DNA of 60,628 nt from Ga0074130 sp035492055 (GTDB lineage: Bacteria > Pseudomonadota > Gammaproteobacteria > Burkholderiales > Rhodocyclaceae): contig DATJJR010000094.1 of the NCBI GenBank assembly GCA_035492055.1, forward strand, positions 1 through 60,628, in the 5' to 3' direction. The notes under the pieces are model-generated. The model ran no database searches. It saw nothing but the letters and a program-made list of their open reading frames with translations, and was not told the origin of the DNA. The position numbers and the translations under genes are program-made. Of the stretch, positions 8,734 through 15,882 are shown piece after piece; positions within the stretch are counted from its first letter, which is position 1; every line of letters starts with the position of its first letter.

Positions 8734-10140
8734 TCAGCATGCTGTGCGCAGCGGCAACCACACCTTGAACGTCGAGCCGTCGTGTTCCTTGCTGCTGACA
8801 CCGACGCTGCCGCCATGCAGCTCGGCAAGGCGCATCACCATGACCAGCCCCAGGCCGGTTCCTTCGAACTTGCGGCCCAAACCGGTATCGATCTGCGTAA
8901 AGGGCGCGAACAAACGATCCAAGCCATCCTGGGAAATGCCGATGCCTTGATCAGTCACCGAAAGCTCCAGAAAACTCTGGTGACTGTTCAACGCCATTGG
9001 CAACACACGAAATGCGCGATCCAGATCGAAACGACCAACGTCATTGCGCGACACGCGACGTGCCGCAACCCGTATCTCACTTGCTTCTTGTGAAAATTTA
9101 ATGGCGTTGGAGAACAGATTGAACAGAATCTGCTTGAACTTGCGCTCGTCGACCTGAACCTTCGTCAACTCCGGCGACACGTCGAGCAGCAACTCAATTC
9201 GGCGCAGCGAGGCACGGCCTTTGACGATGGACAGGCTCGATGTCAGAACCACCTTGATGTCTATCTCGGACAGCATCAGCTCCATCTTGCCGGCCTCGAC
9301 CTTGGACAAATCGAGAATGTCATTGATCAGCGCCAGCAGATGCTGGCCACTTTGGTGGACATGCCCGATGTAATCAAGCTGGGATGGATTCAAGTCACCA
9401 CCCAGGCCGGCCTTGAGGACATCTGAAAAACCGATGATCGAATTCAGGGGCGTGCGCAGCTCATGCGACATGTTGGCGAGAAACTCGGACTTGGTACGAC
9501 TCGCCTGCTCAAGCTCGGCATTCTTTCTCGCGATCTCCTGATTCGCACGCTGGACTTCCTGCGCGCGCTGGTAGACCTCATTCTCCATGTGCGTGGCACG
9601 GCTTTGCAGCGCCTGCTTGTCATGCCTCAGGCGGACATACTCGGTCACGTCCTCGGCACGATGAATGATCACGCAGACCTTGCCGTGCGCATCGAATACA
9701 GGTGTGTTCACGCAACTCCAGTGGCGCTCCTCGAACACACCGTCGGCATTGCGCACATCGTACTTTTGCACCGCCATGGTGTTTGTGATGCGATGCTGCA
9801 GGACATATTCAAGCGACAGTCGCAGATTACGCACGCCATCTGCAGAGGGGTCTTCGGGATTGTCGGGGAACACATCGAACAAGGGCCGTCCAATGGCCTG
9901 ATCGCGCTCAACCAGGGTAGCGCGCAGATACGCGTCGGTGGCCGCGACGATATGCAGCGTTGGCGACAGCACCATGTACAAGTCAGGTGCTGAATCGAAA
10001 AGCAGCTTGAAGTCGAGCATCGAATCGTTCGGCATATCGATCGTCATCTTCGGCATGGAGAAGAGGCGCAGCACAACGGAAACAGAACAACGCCCGGCTA
10101 TTCTAGCCAATACTTCCTTGCGGGTTGGCAGGTCGCCCAT
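8734..10140 (-). CDS. PAS-domain hybrid-less sensor histidine kinase
   Basis: The 468-residue soluble kinase has a PAS domain at ~45-165, a coiled coil at ~170-215, a HisKA domain with phospho-acceptor His226 in SHELRTPLN, and an HATPase domain with N, G1 (DQGIGI), F and G2 (GTGLGL) boxes. There is no receiver domain and no cognate response regulator next to it. The HDOD gene lies immediately upstream in the same direction. The start is uncertain: ATG 10140 gives the longest product without a clear ribosome-binding site, and ATGs at 10056 and 10047 are alternatives that keep the PAS domain. It is convergent with the nitrate reductase, but no functional link is shown. Confidence 0.88.
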   Translation of the reverse strand: MGDLPTRKEVLARIAGRCSVSVVLRLFSMPKMTIDMPNDSMLDFKLLFDSAPDLYMVLSPTLHIVAATDAYLRATLVERDQAIGRPLFDVFPDNPEDPSADGVRNLRLSLEYVLQHRITNTMAVQKYDVRNADGVFEERHWSCVNTPVFDAHGKVCVIIHRAEDVTEYVRLRHDKQALQSRATHMENEVYQRAQEVQRANQEIARKNAELEQASRTKSEFLANMSHELRTPLNSIIGFSDVLKAGLGGDLNPSQLDYIGHVHQSGQHLLALINDILDLSKVEAGKMELMLSEIDIKVVLTSSLSIVKGRASLRRIELLLDVSPELTKVQVDERKFKQILFNLFSNAIKFSQEASEIRVAARRVSRNDVGRFDLDRAFRVLPMALNSHQSFLELSVTDQGIGISQDGLDRLFAPFTQIDTGLGRKFEGTGLGLVMVMRLAELHGGSVGVSSKEHDGSTFKVWLPLRTAC

Positions 10141-10204
10141 GCCAAAGAAATATCCGGTCCACAGCTTGAAGGTCAGGCCCGGTAATCGCGCAATTGAACC
10201 CAGG

Positions 10205-11080
10205 CTAGTTCAGCAGCGGACTGGCAAAGGCTTGTTTCATCTCGCCACACAAACGTTCCGCATCTTCAGGCTCAAGATTCAGCGCGCTGTTCACACCTGT
10301 CTGTGCAATTTCCCATTCGTCATGGCCGCGCATGTCGTATCCGGCCTCGCTTCGGAATGTCCGGATGGCACGATCGACCAGCAGATTCGATGCCACCAGG
10401 CGCCGTACCGTGACTGGAACGCGCTCATCCTGGATCGCTTCGAGTGTGTGGTGCAGGCGGATCGCCGCCACCGCATCCGGCGCAATCCCCCAGCTTTCCG
10501 CCAGCATCGCGCCAGCAACCGTGTGATTGATGCCGTGCTTTTCATCCTCGATCTGGGTGAACCGTTGTCCACCATGATTCGCCAGTTCGAGCGTCTTCAG
10601 GTAAGTCGGGAAATGTGCCTTGAGCAAGGGAATGCCGATGTCGCAAAACAGGCCGAAACTGAACGCCAGTTCAGGCGGCAGCAACTTCGTCTGCTTGGCC
10701 AGATACCCCATGCCGGCAGAGCGCTTCTCGGACACATCCCAGAAACGCGCCATCATCATGGCACCCTGCGCCAATACACGTCGTGTGATCAGTCCCGTCA
10801 TCAGGACACCAAATTGGTTCATGCCGACCATGAGGATGGCAGCCTCTATTGTTTCGACATTCCGGCGCGCGCCGTAAAACGCCGAATTGGCAGCCTTGAG
10901 CAGACTGCCCGCCATGCCGGCATCACGCCGCAGCAATTGATCGATACGACGAAAATCCGGCTCCTCCTTGCGCATCTCGCGCTGCAAAGCCATGAGCAGC
11001 GCCGGACGCGGCGGGATATTAATGCCGGCGGACAATTTAAAACCACCTCCGGACTCAGGCTGGAGCTGCATATCGGACAT
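10205..11080 (-). CDS. HDOD domain protein
   Basis: The 291-residue protein has an HDOD output domain (LLRRDAGMAGSLLKAANSA, a region typical of the family) but no receiver, GGDEF or EAL partner domain. HDOD proteins are catalytically degenerate HD proteins used in signalling; some regulate type IV pili, motility or c-di-GMP output. I took ATG 11080 (MSDMQLQ), with GAGG about nine nt upstream, although the frame is open to 11164. It probably forms an operon with the downstream histidine kinase, 64 bp away. Its role here is not known. Confidence 0.85.
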   Translation of the reverse strand: MSDMQLQPESGGGFKLSAGINIPPRPALLMALQREMRKEEPDFRRIDQLLRRDAGMAGSLLKAANSAFYGARRNVETIEAAILMVGMNQFGVLMTGLITRRVLAQGAMMMARFWDVSEKRSAGMGYLAKQTKLLPPELAFSFGLFCDIGIPLLKAHFPTYLKTLELANHGGQRFTQIEDEKHGINHTVAGAMLAESWGIAPDAVAAIRLHHTLEAIQDERVPVTVRRLVASNLLVDRAIRTFRSEAGYDMRGHDEWEIAQTGVNSALNLEPEDAERLCGEMKQAFASPLLN

Positions 11081-11370
11081 GGGCGGAAACCTCGATACTG
11101 CGACAGCGGGTGCAACCGACGGCGGCACCCCGCATTCGATGCAACGGGAAAATGAATCAAGCAATGATTATGCAATACGCATGCCTACGAACAGCTGTAC
11201 GCACGCACAGTATCGCGATACGCCGCCTCATTCCGCACCGGATTTCATACACAAGCAAGGGGAATACGCAAATCCACAGCCGCGATGGTCGCCAACGCAG
11301 GAGCCCGCACCGGGAGATACGACACTGAATCGGCGCGCAGAAAAAAGCCTCTCCCTGCCCCAACTTTTCC

Positions 11371-11399
11371 TTGACAAAGCTTCTCACGCCAACTAATTT
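11371..11399 (+). promoter_or_regulatory. Sigma-70 promoter of the ArsR/AHSA1 cassette
   Basis: TTGACA at 11371-11376, a 17-bp spacer, then TAATTT at 11394-11399. The transcription start is predicted near 11406, 33 nt before the ATG. Confidence 0.8.
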
Positions 11400-11415
11400 A
11401 CCAAAAGGTTAATTA
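11394..11415. promoter_or_regulatory. Candidate ArsR-type operator over the -10 box
   Basis: TAATTTACC-AAAA-GGTTAATTA is an AT-rich imperfect inverted repeat (one mismatch in nine pairs) that covers the -10 box and start point. This is where an autorepressing ArsR-family dimer would be expected to bind. Confidence 0.55.
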
Positions 11416-11438
11416 AGCACAACACCAATACAGCAACC

Positions 11439-11873
11439 ATGCCAGAAGCATTCAGCCCCGACACTCTGAGCGCCACCTTTGCCGCCTTGGCCGATCCAAC
11501 GCGGCGCGCCATTCTTGCGCGGCTGGCAACCGGCGAAACCTCGGTGGGCGAATTGGCTGCGCCGTTCGACATCAGCGCCCCCGCCGTCACCAAGCATCTC
11601 AAGGTGCTGGAGCGCGCCGGCCTGATCACACGCAGCCGCCAGGCGCAATGGCGGCCCTGCCGACTCGAAACCAAGCCATTGCAGGACGCCGCACACTGGA
11701 TCGAGCAATACCGCCAATTGTGGGAAGCCCGCCTCGATCGACTTGAGGACTATCTGAAACAGATACAGGCGGAAACCGGCTCCACGGAAACCCCCACCAC
11801 CGTGACTGCTACTGCTTCCGTTTCACCCCATTCAATCACCCAGGAGAAGCCACGTGGACGCAAAAAACAGTGA
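11439..11873 (+). CDS. ArsR-family winged-helix repressor
   Basis: The 144-residue protein has an ArsR-type winged helix. LADPTRRAILARLATGETSVGELAAPF leads into the recognition helix ISAPAVTKHLKVLERAGLI. No metal-binding Cys cluster is seen, as in the subgroup that sits beside AHSA1 genes. The C-terminus is a low-complexity Thr/Ser tail ending in RGRKKQ. It overlaps the next gene by 20 bp, so the two are translationally linked. It probably represses its own cassette from the palindrome over the -10 box. The effector is unknown. Confidence 0.9.
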   Translation: MPEAFSPDTLSATFAALADPTRRAILARLATGETSVGELAAPFDISAPAVTKHLKVLERAGLITRSRQAQWRPCRLETKPLQDAAHWIEQYRQLWEARLDRLEDYLKQIQAETGSTETPTTVTATASVSPHSITQEKPRGRKKQ

Positions 11874-12339
11874 ATCATCGACCGACCTCGACGCACGCAC
11901 CTTGCGCTTCGAGCGCTTGCTCAACGCCCCGCGCGAGAAGGTCTGGCGGGCCTGGACCGACCCAGCACATGTTGGCAACTGGTGGGGACCCGACGGATTC
12001 ACCACGACCACGCGCGAAATTGATGTACGCACCGGCGGTCACTGGCGTTTCGTCATGCACGGTCCGGACGGGCGCGATTATCTCAATCTCATCCGCTTCA
12101 TTGAGGTGGCCAAACCCGAGCGCCTGGTCTATACACACGCAGGGGAAGGCGACACGGCAGACATCAGCTTCCACACATCGATTGAATTTATCGAGCAGCA
12201 GGGGCAGACCCGACTCACCATGAAAATGGTCTTTCCCGATGTCACAGCGCTCAAGCGCGTGCTTGAAGAACACGGCGCGGAAGAAGGTGCGAATCAACAC
12301 CTCGGTCGCCTTGCGCTTTATCTTGAAACCCTTGCCTAA
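11854..12339 (+). CDS. AHSA1/SRPBCC-family protein
   Basis: The 161-residue protein belongs to the START-like (SRPBCC) superfamily of hydrophobic-ligand-binding folds. It shows FERLLNAPREKVWRAWTDP, NWWGPDGF and a C-terminal amphipathic helix. The start is GTG, with AGGAG eight nt upstream, inside the end of the arsR-like gene. Proteins of this type next to an ArsR repressor are common in bacteria, but substrates are rarely known. A second, divergent AHSA1 gene follows in the same cassette. Confidence 0.87.
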   Translation: MDAKNSESSTDLDARTLRFERLLNAPREKVWRAWTDPAHVGNWWGPDGFTTTTREIDVRTGGHWRFVMHGPDGRDYLNLIRFIEVAKPERLVYTHAGEGDTADISFHTSIEFIEQQGQTRLTMKMVFPDVTALKRVLEEHGAEEGANQHLGRLALYLETLA

Positions 12340-12350
12340 AGGAGAACGGC

Positions 12351-12785
12351 ATGAAGAAAGTAGAACCCTATCTGACCTTCGATGGCCAATGCGAAGAAGC
12401 GGTCGCGCTGTACAAGCAAGTGCTGGGCGCCGAAGTCTTGTTTTCGATGCGCTTCAAAGACTCACCGGAGCCACCGCCACCCGGCATGCTGCCGCCGGGC
12501 TTTGAGAACAAGATCATGCATCTGCACATGAAAATCGGCGCGAACAGCGTCATGGCAACCGACGGTGGCGGATGCAGCGGCGAAAGCAAAGGCTTTCACG
12601 GCTTCGCACTGACCGTATCTCTCGACGACGTCGGCGAAGCCGAACGCGTATTCGCAGGTCTCAGCGCCGGAGGAACAGTCACGATGCCGCTGACCGAAAC
12701 CTTTTTCGCTCGTTCCTTCGGCACGCTCACAGACAAATTCGGTGTCGGCTGGATGGTCATTGTTGAGAAGCCGATGGCAACGTAA
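12351..12785 (+). CDS. PhnB-like VOC-superfamily protein
   Basis: The 144-residue protein belongs to the PhnB/3-demethylubiquinone-methyltransferase-like branch of the vicinal oxygen chelate fold. It begins VEPYLTFDGQCEEAVALYKQ and ends with the paired beta segment FGTLTDKFGVGWMV. Known relatives include glyoxalase-like and antibiotic-binding proteins, but the metal-ligand pattern is not clear enough to claim an enzyme. A strong AAAGGAG precedes the ATG by six nt. It lies 11 nt after the first AHSA1 gene, in the same transcription unit. Confidence 0.85.
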   Translation: MKKVEPYLTFDGQCEEAVALYKQVLGAEVLFSMRFKDSPEPPPPGMLPPGFENKIMHLHMKIGANSVMATDGGGCSGESKGFHGFALTVSLDDVGEAERVFAGLSAGGTVTMPLTETFFARSFGTLTDKFGVGWMVIVEKPMAT

Positions 12786-12883
12786 TCGTCACGTGTAATT
12801 GCCATGCGTGTGCAGAGGTGTACGCGCATGGCAACACCCGTCACTGACATTCGCTACATCCACGACAACATCACGGAGCCCTC

Positions 12884-13369
12884 ATGAGCAAGAAAACCAG
12901 CACCTGGGTCAACGACCGGGAGCTTCACCTCAGTCGTCTCATCGACGCACCACCCGCACTCGTATTCAAGGCATGGACTGACCCGGACATGATCAAGCAC
13001 TGGTTCGTACCCAAGCCTTGGAGCATCGCCCGTGCGGAAACAGATGTCCGCCCCGGTGGCGCGAGTCTTATCGTCATGCGCGATCCGGATGGCAATGAAT
13101 ATCCGAATCATGGCGTCTATCTCGACATCGAACCCGGTCGCCGCATTGTCGTCACCGATGCCTACATCAAAGCTTGGGAACCTTCGCAAAAGCCTTTCAT
13201 GACCGCGGACCTCACCTTCGAGCCCGAGGATGGTGGAAAGAAGACGCAATACAAGGCACGTGTCATGCATTGGACCGTTCCCGATCGTGAGGCGCATGAA
13301 AAAATGGGCTTTCATGACGGGTGGGCGACCTGCGCGGAACAACTGGCGGAATATCTCGCCACGCTGTAG
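12884..13369 (+). CDS. Second AHSA1/SRPBCC-family protein
   Basis: The 161-residue START-like protein has LSRLIDAPPALVFKAWTDP and KHWFVPKPWS. It is related to the protein encoded at 11854-12339 but clearly diverged. GGAG lies just before the ATG. It is the last gene of the ArsR cassette, 98 bp after the PhnB-like gene. Its stop codon directly abuts the stop of the convergent channel gene with no spacer, so readthrough into antisense is likely unless transcription ends inside a gene. Confidence 0.87.
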   Translation: MSKKTSTWVNDRELHLSRLIDAPPALVFKAWTDPDMIKHWFVPKPWSIARAETDVRPGGASLIVMRDPDGNEYPNHGVYLDIEPGRRIVVTDAYIKAWEPSQKPFMTADLTFEPEDGGKKTQYKARVMHWTVPDREAHEKMGFHDGWATCAEQLAEYLATL

Positions 13370-14443
13370 CTACTGCTCTGCCGGAGTATTCGAAAAATCG
13401 GCGCGCAGTCGCGGCAGGAATTGCGGATATTCCCGCTGAATGAAGGTAATTACGCCGGCGCGCACATGGCAACGCAAGTCCCACGCATCGCCAGAGTTGC
13501 GCGCCGTCGCCAGTGCGCGCAATTGCATGGAACGCTCGCTCGTATCCACCACTTGAAGTACCGCCACTTCGCCGTCCCACAAGTTTGGCACCGCCTCACA
13601 CAGACGGCGTATCTCGGCCCGCACAGGTTCTAGCGGCAGACCGTAATCGACCCACCAGAAAACAGAGCCAATCAGATCGGCACTGTTGCGTGTCCAGTTC
13701 TCGAACGGATTCTCGATGAACCATTGAAGCGGGATGATCAAGCGCCGGCGATCCCAGATGCACAAGACAACATAGGTGCCCGTGATTTCCTCTACCTTGC
13801 CCCACTGCCCTTCGATCACCAGCACATCGTCAATGCGAATTGGCTGAGTCAAGGCGATTTGCATGCCGGCAATGAGATTGCCGAGCACGGGCTTGGCCGC
13901 CATCCCGACCGCCAGACCAATGACACCAGCGGAAGCCAGCAGGCTCGCGCCGACGGTGCGTACCGAAGGAAATGTCATCAGCATGACCGCCAGGCCGATG
14001 ATGAAAATCACCACCATGGCAGTACGCACCAGTACGCGCGTCTGGGTTCGTATCGTGCGTGCAGCCAGATTGTCGGCAACGTTGATGGGGTGCTGCAATT
14101 CAATGGCATCGCCGACGCCGCGCGCGGCATTGATCAGCAGCCATGTCATGGCAAGGATAAAAAGCACAGCGCTCAAATGCTGCAGCGCCGACACGCCACG
14201 CAAATCATCCGGCGCCGTGCCCAGCACCACCTGCATCAGCAATAAAGGCAGCGCAAAGGCAGTACTACGGTCGATGTATTCGAGCGTGTGATGCACCACG
14301 GGCAGGAACATCGTCAAGCGCATCAGTATCGGGCGACCGATACGATGAATCAGGACACCCGCAAACCCCGCAAGCAGAAGTCCCAATATCAGGACGACGT
14401 ACGGATCCCTGGCATTTTCGAGAAGCAGGCTGACTTGGTCCAT
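13370..14443 (-). CDS. MscS-family mechanosensitive channel protein
   Basis: The 357-residue membrane protein has four or five predicted transmembrane segments in the first ~190 residues. The pore-lining TM3 region is GASLLASAGVIGLAVGMAAK, followed by the MscS beta domain (PIRIDDVLVIEGQWGKVEEI, IPLQWFIENPFENWTR). It probably releases solutes under hypo-osmotic shock or serves as a small conductance channel. I chose ATG 14443; a GTG two codons upstream is possible. An inverted repeat TTTGACA-N9-TGTCAAA lies about 90 bp upstream. Confidence 0.88.
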   Translation of the reverse strand: MDQVSLLLENARDPYVVLILGLLLAGFAGVLIHRIGRPILMRLTMFLPVVHHTLEYIDRSTAFALPLLLMQVVLGTAPDDLRGVSALQHLSAVLFILAMTWLLINAARGVGDAIELQHPINVADNLAARTIRTQTRVLVRTAMVVIFIIGLAVMLMTFPSVRTVGASLLASAGVIGLAVGMAAKPVLGNLIAGMQIALTQPIRIDDVLVIEGQWGKVEEITGTYVVLCIWDRRRLIIPLQWFIENPFENWTRNSADLIGSVFWWVDYGLPLEPVRAEIRRLCEAVPNLWDGEVAVLQVVDTSERSMQLRALATARNSGDAWDLRCHVRAGVITFIQREYPQFLPRLRADFSNTPAEQ

Positions 14444-14532
14444 CGGCACTCTTTCGACAAGCAGAAGGCTTGTTGAAAGTATACCGAGGCGGCTTGCGCT
14501 GCAAGATATGAATCAAAAACTCACAACATCGA

Positions 14533-14555
14533 TTTGACAAGGTCGACGTGTCAAA
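14533..14555. promoter_or_regulatory. Inverted repeat upstream of the MscS-like gene
   Basis: TTTGACA-N9-TGTCAAA is a perfect 7-bp dyad in the 132-bp gap before the channel gene. It contains -35-like hexamers on both strands but no good -10 element at standard spacing, so it is recorded as a possible operator. Confidence 0.3.
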
Positions 14556-14575
14556 GCAGCCGATCGTTCAAGCAA

Positions 14576-15283
14576 CTACGCTTCGCTGCCGCAGCATTTC
14601 TTGTATTTTTTCCCGCTGCCGCAGGGGCAAGTCTCGTTGCGACCAACCTTGCCCTCGACACGCAAGGGCTCCGGAGCCTCGGCCTTGCGATACGGTTGCC
14701 AAAATGTGTACAACGCCGCGACCATTGTCGGTAATTGCGCTGCCAATGCAGCACGTTGCTGCGGTGTAGCGACTTGCTGCTTTTGTTCGTCGGTCAGATT
14801 TTTCGCACTCAGCAGGAAGACCGGCTTGAGCGACTCAAGCACTTCCGGGTTTTCAAACACCGGTTGCCATGCAGTGCGCGCCAGATTGATGCCTGCCATG
14901 AAACCGAAGGCCCACATCTCGGCATCTTCGTAATCCTCGCCGTCATGCTGGACGAGATCAACAATCGGTGCGTAGTGGTCAATGTCGAGTTGCAGCGTGC
15001 GCAGGATGCCGTTCAACTGACGTACGATCAGCGCCAGGATACGATCAGCCTGTTCTTCGTTGCGGAAGCGAGGCACATCCTTGTCTTCCGGGCCCCACAC
15101 GCGCGGCAACCATTGCGGCACCGGAATATCGAGCGGGCCCAACGCAATGGCGGTGAGAAAACCATCGAGCGTGTCCACCATCATGGTGTGCTCGGAGGTC
15201 AGATCGGAAGCGAGGAAGCGGTCGAGTTCGCTGAACTCCGCCTGGGTCAGCGGCTTGGCGAGACGCGCATTGAACTGTGACAT
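14576..15283 (-). CDS. UPF0149 (YecA-like) protein with C-terminal SEC-C zinc motif
   Basis: The 235-residue soluble protein has a helical UPF0149 domain (DTLDGFLTAIALGP, DAEMWAFGFMAGI). After a Pro/Ala-rich linker it carries the SEC-C zinc-binding tail VGRNETCPCGSGKKYKKCCG. This tail resembles the C-terminus of SecA and is found on YecA-type proteins, which are thought to contact ribosomes or the Sec system. The cellular role of this family member is not known. ATG 15283 is the only reasonable start. It stands alone between the nirBD terminator and the channel gene. Confidence 0.9.
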   Translation of the reverse strand: MSQFNARLAKPLTQAEFSELDRFLASDLTSEHTMMVDTLDGFLTAIALGPLDIPVPQWLPRVWGPEDKDVPRFRNEEQADRILALIVRQLNGILRTLQLDIDHYAPIVDLVQHDGEDYEDAEMWAFGFMAGINLARTAWQPVFENPEVLESLKPVFLLSAKNLTDEQKQQVATPQQRAALAAQLPTMVAALYTFWQPYRKAEAPEPLRVEGKVGRNETCPCGSGKKYKKCCGSEA

Positions 15284-15401
15284 GCAGAAAAACCGGTTGA
15301 ATGAATCAGGCGCGCATTATCTCAGGCATGCCGACCGAAGACAAAACATGTGCTATCGCGCTACCAACGATCGCAACAGCACGTCTCAATCAATTGGCAA
15401 G

Positions 15402-15435
15402 AAAAAGGCCAAACCGCAAACTGCCGGTTCGGCCT
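15402..15435 (-). terminator. Intrinsic terminator of the nirBD operon
   Basis: A two-part stem (AGGCC/GGCCT and AACCG/CGGTT with one bulge pair) encloses an 8-nt loop. On the minus strand it is followed by a run of five T (15406-15402), placed about 45 bp after the nirD stop. Confidence 0.75.
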
Positions 15436-15478
15436 CTTCCATTCCCGACAAGGAATTCGTATCAGTGCAATCAGCGCG

Positions 15479-15790
15479 CTATACGTTGAGCAGCACCACG
15501 CCGTTCTCAACCTTGCAGTCGTAACGCTTGGTACAACCAACATCCGGTGCCTGTGCCTCGCCGGTGTCGAGGCCGATCTTCCAACTGTGCAGTGGACAAG
15601 TCACGGTCTTGCCGTGCACGATACCTTGCGACAGCGGACCGTTCTTGTGCGGGCACTTGTCGTGCACTGCGAAGACTTCATCCTCGGCATTACGGAAGAC
15701 GGCGATGTCGCCCTCTTTTTCGGAACGCACAATGCGGCTGCCCAACACCGGGATTTCAATCAATTCGCAGACGGTTTTCCAGTTACTCAT
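15479..15790 (-). CDS. nirD: Nitrite reductase small subunit NirD, Rieske type
   Basis: The 103-residue protein partners NirB in cytoplasmic NAD(P)H-dependent reduction of nitrite to ammonium. It has a complete Rieske [2Fe-2S] site: Cys46-x-His48 (KCPHKNGP) and Cys65-xx-His68 (TCPLHSW). Enterobacterial NirD is known to lack these ligands, so this form belongs to the cluster-bearing branch. The start MSNWKTVCEL is ATG 15790; the frame is open further upstream into nirB but without conservation. It follows nirB by 92 bp and is ended by a clear terminator. Confidence 0.94.
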   Translation of the reverse strand: MSNWKTVCELIEIPVLGSRIVRSEKEGDIAVFRNAEDEVFAVHDKCPHKNGPLSQGIVHGKTVTCPLHSWKIGLDTGEAQAPDVGCTKRYDCKVENGVVLLNV

Positions 15791-15882
15791 GATCTTTTCT
15801 CTATCTTTAAATTTCAGGGATCGAACAAGGGGCATGCCCTTGTTTCCACCTTGCTTTTTCCGATGTTGTTTTGTCGCGATGC

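Larger units (their letters stand above)
11081..11438. other. 358-bp divergent intergenic region between the HDOD gene and the arsR-like gene
   Basis: No gene is supported. The right end holds the promoter and operator of the ArsR-like gene (listed separately). Short reading frames on both strands have no family resemblance. No hairpin or riboswitch-like fold was recognised. Confidence 0.6.
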
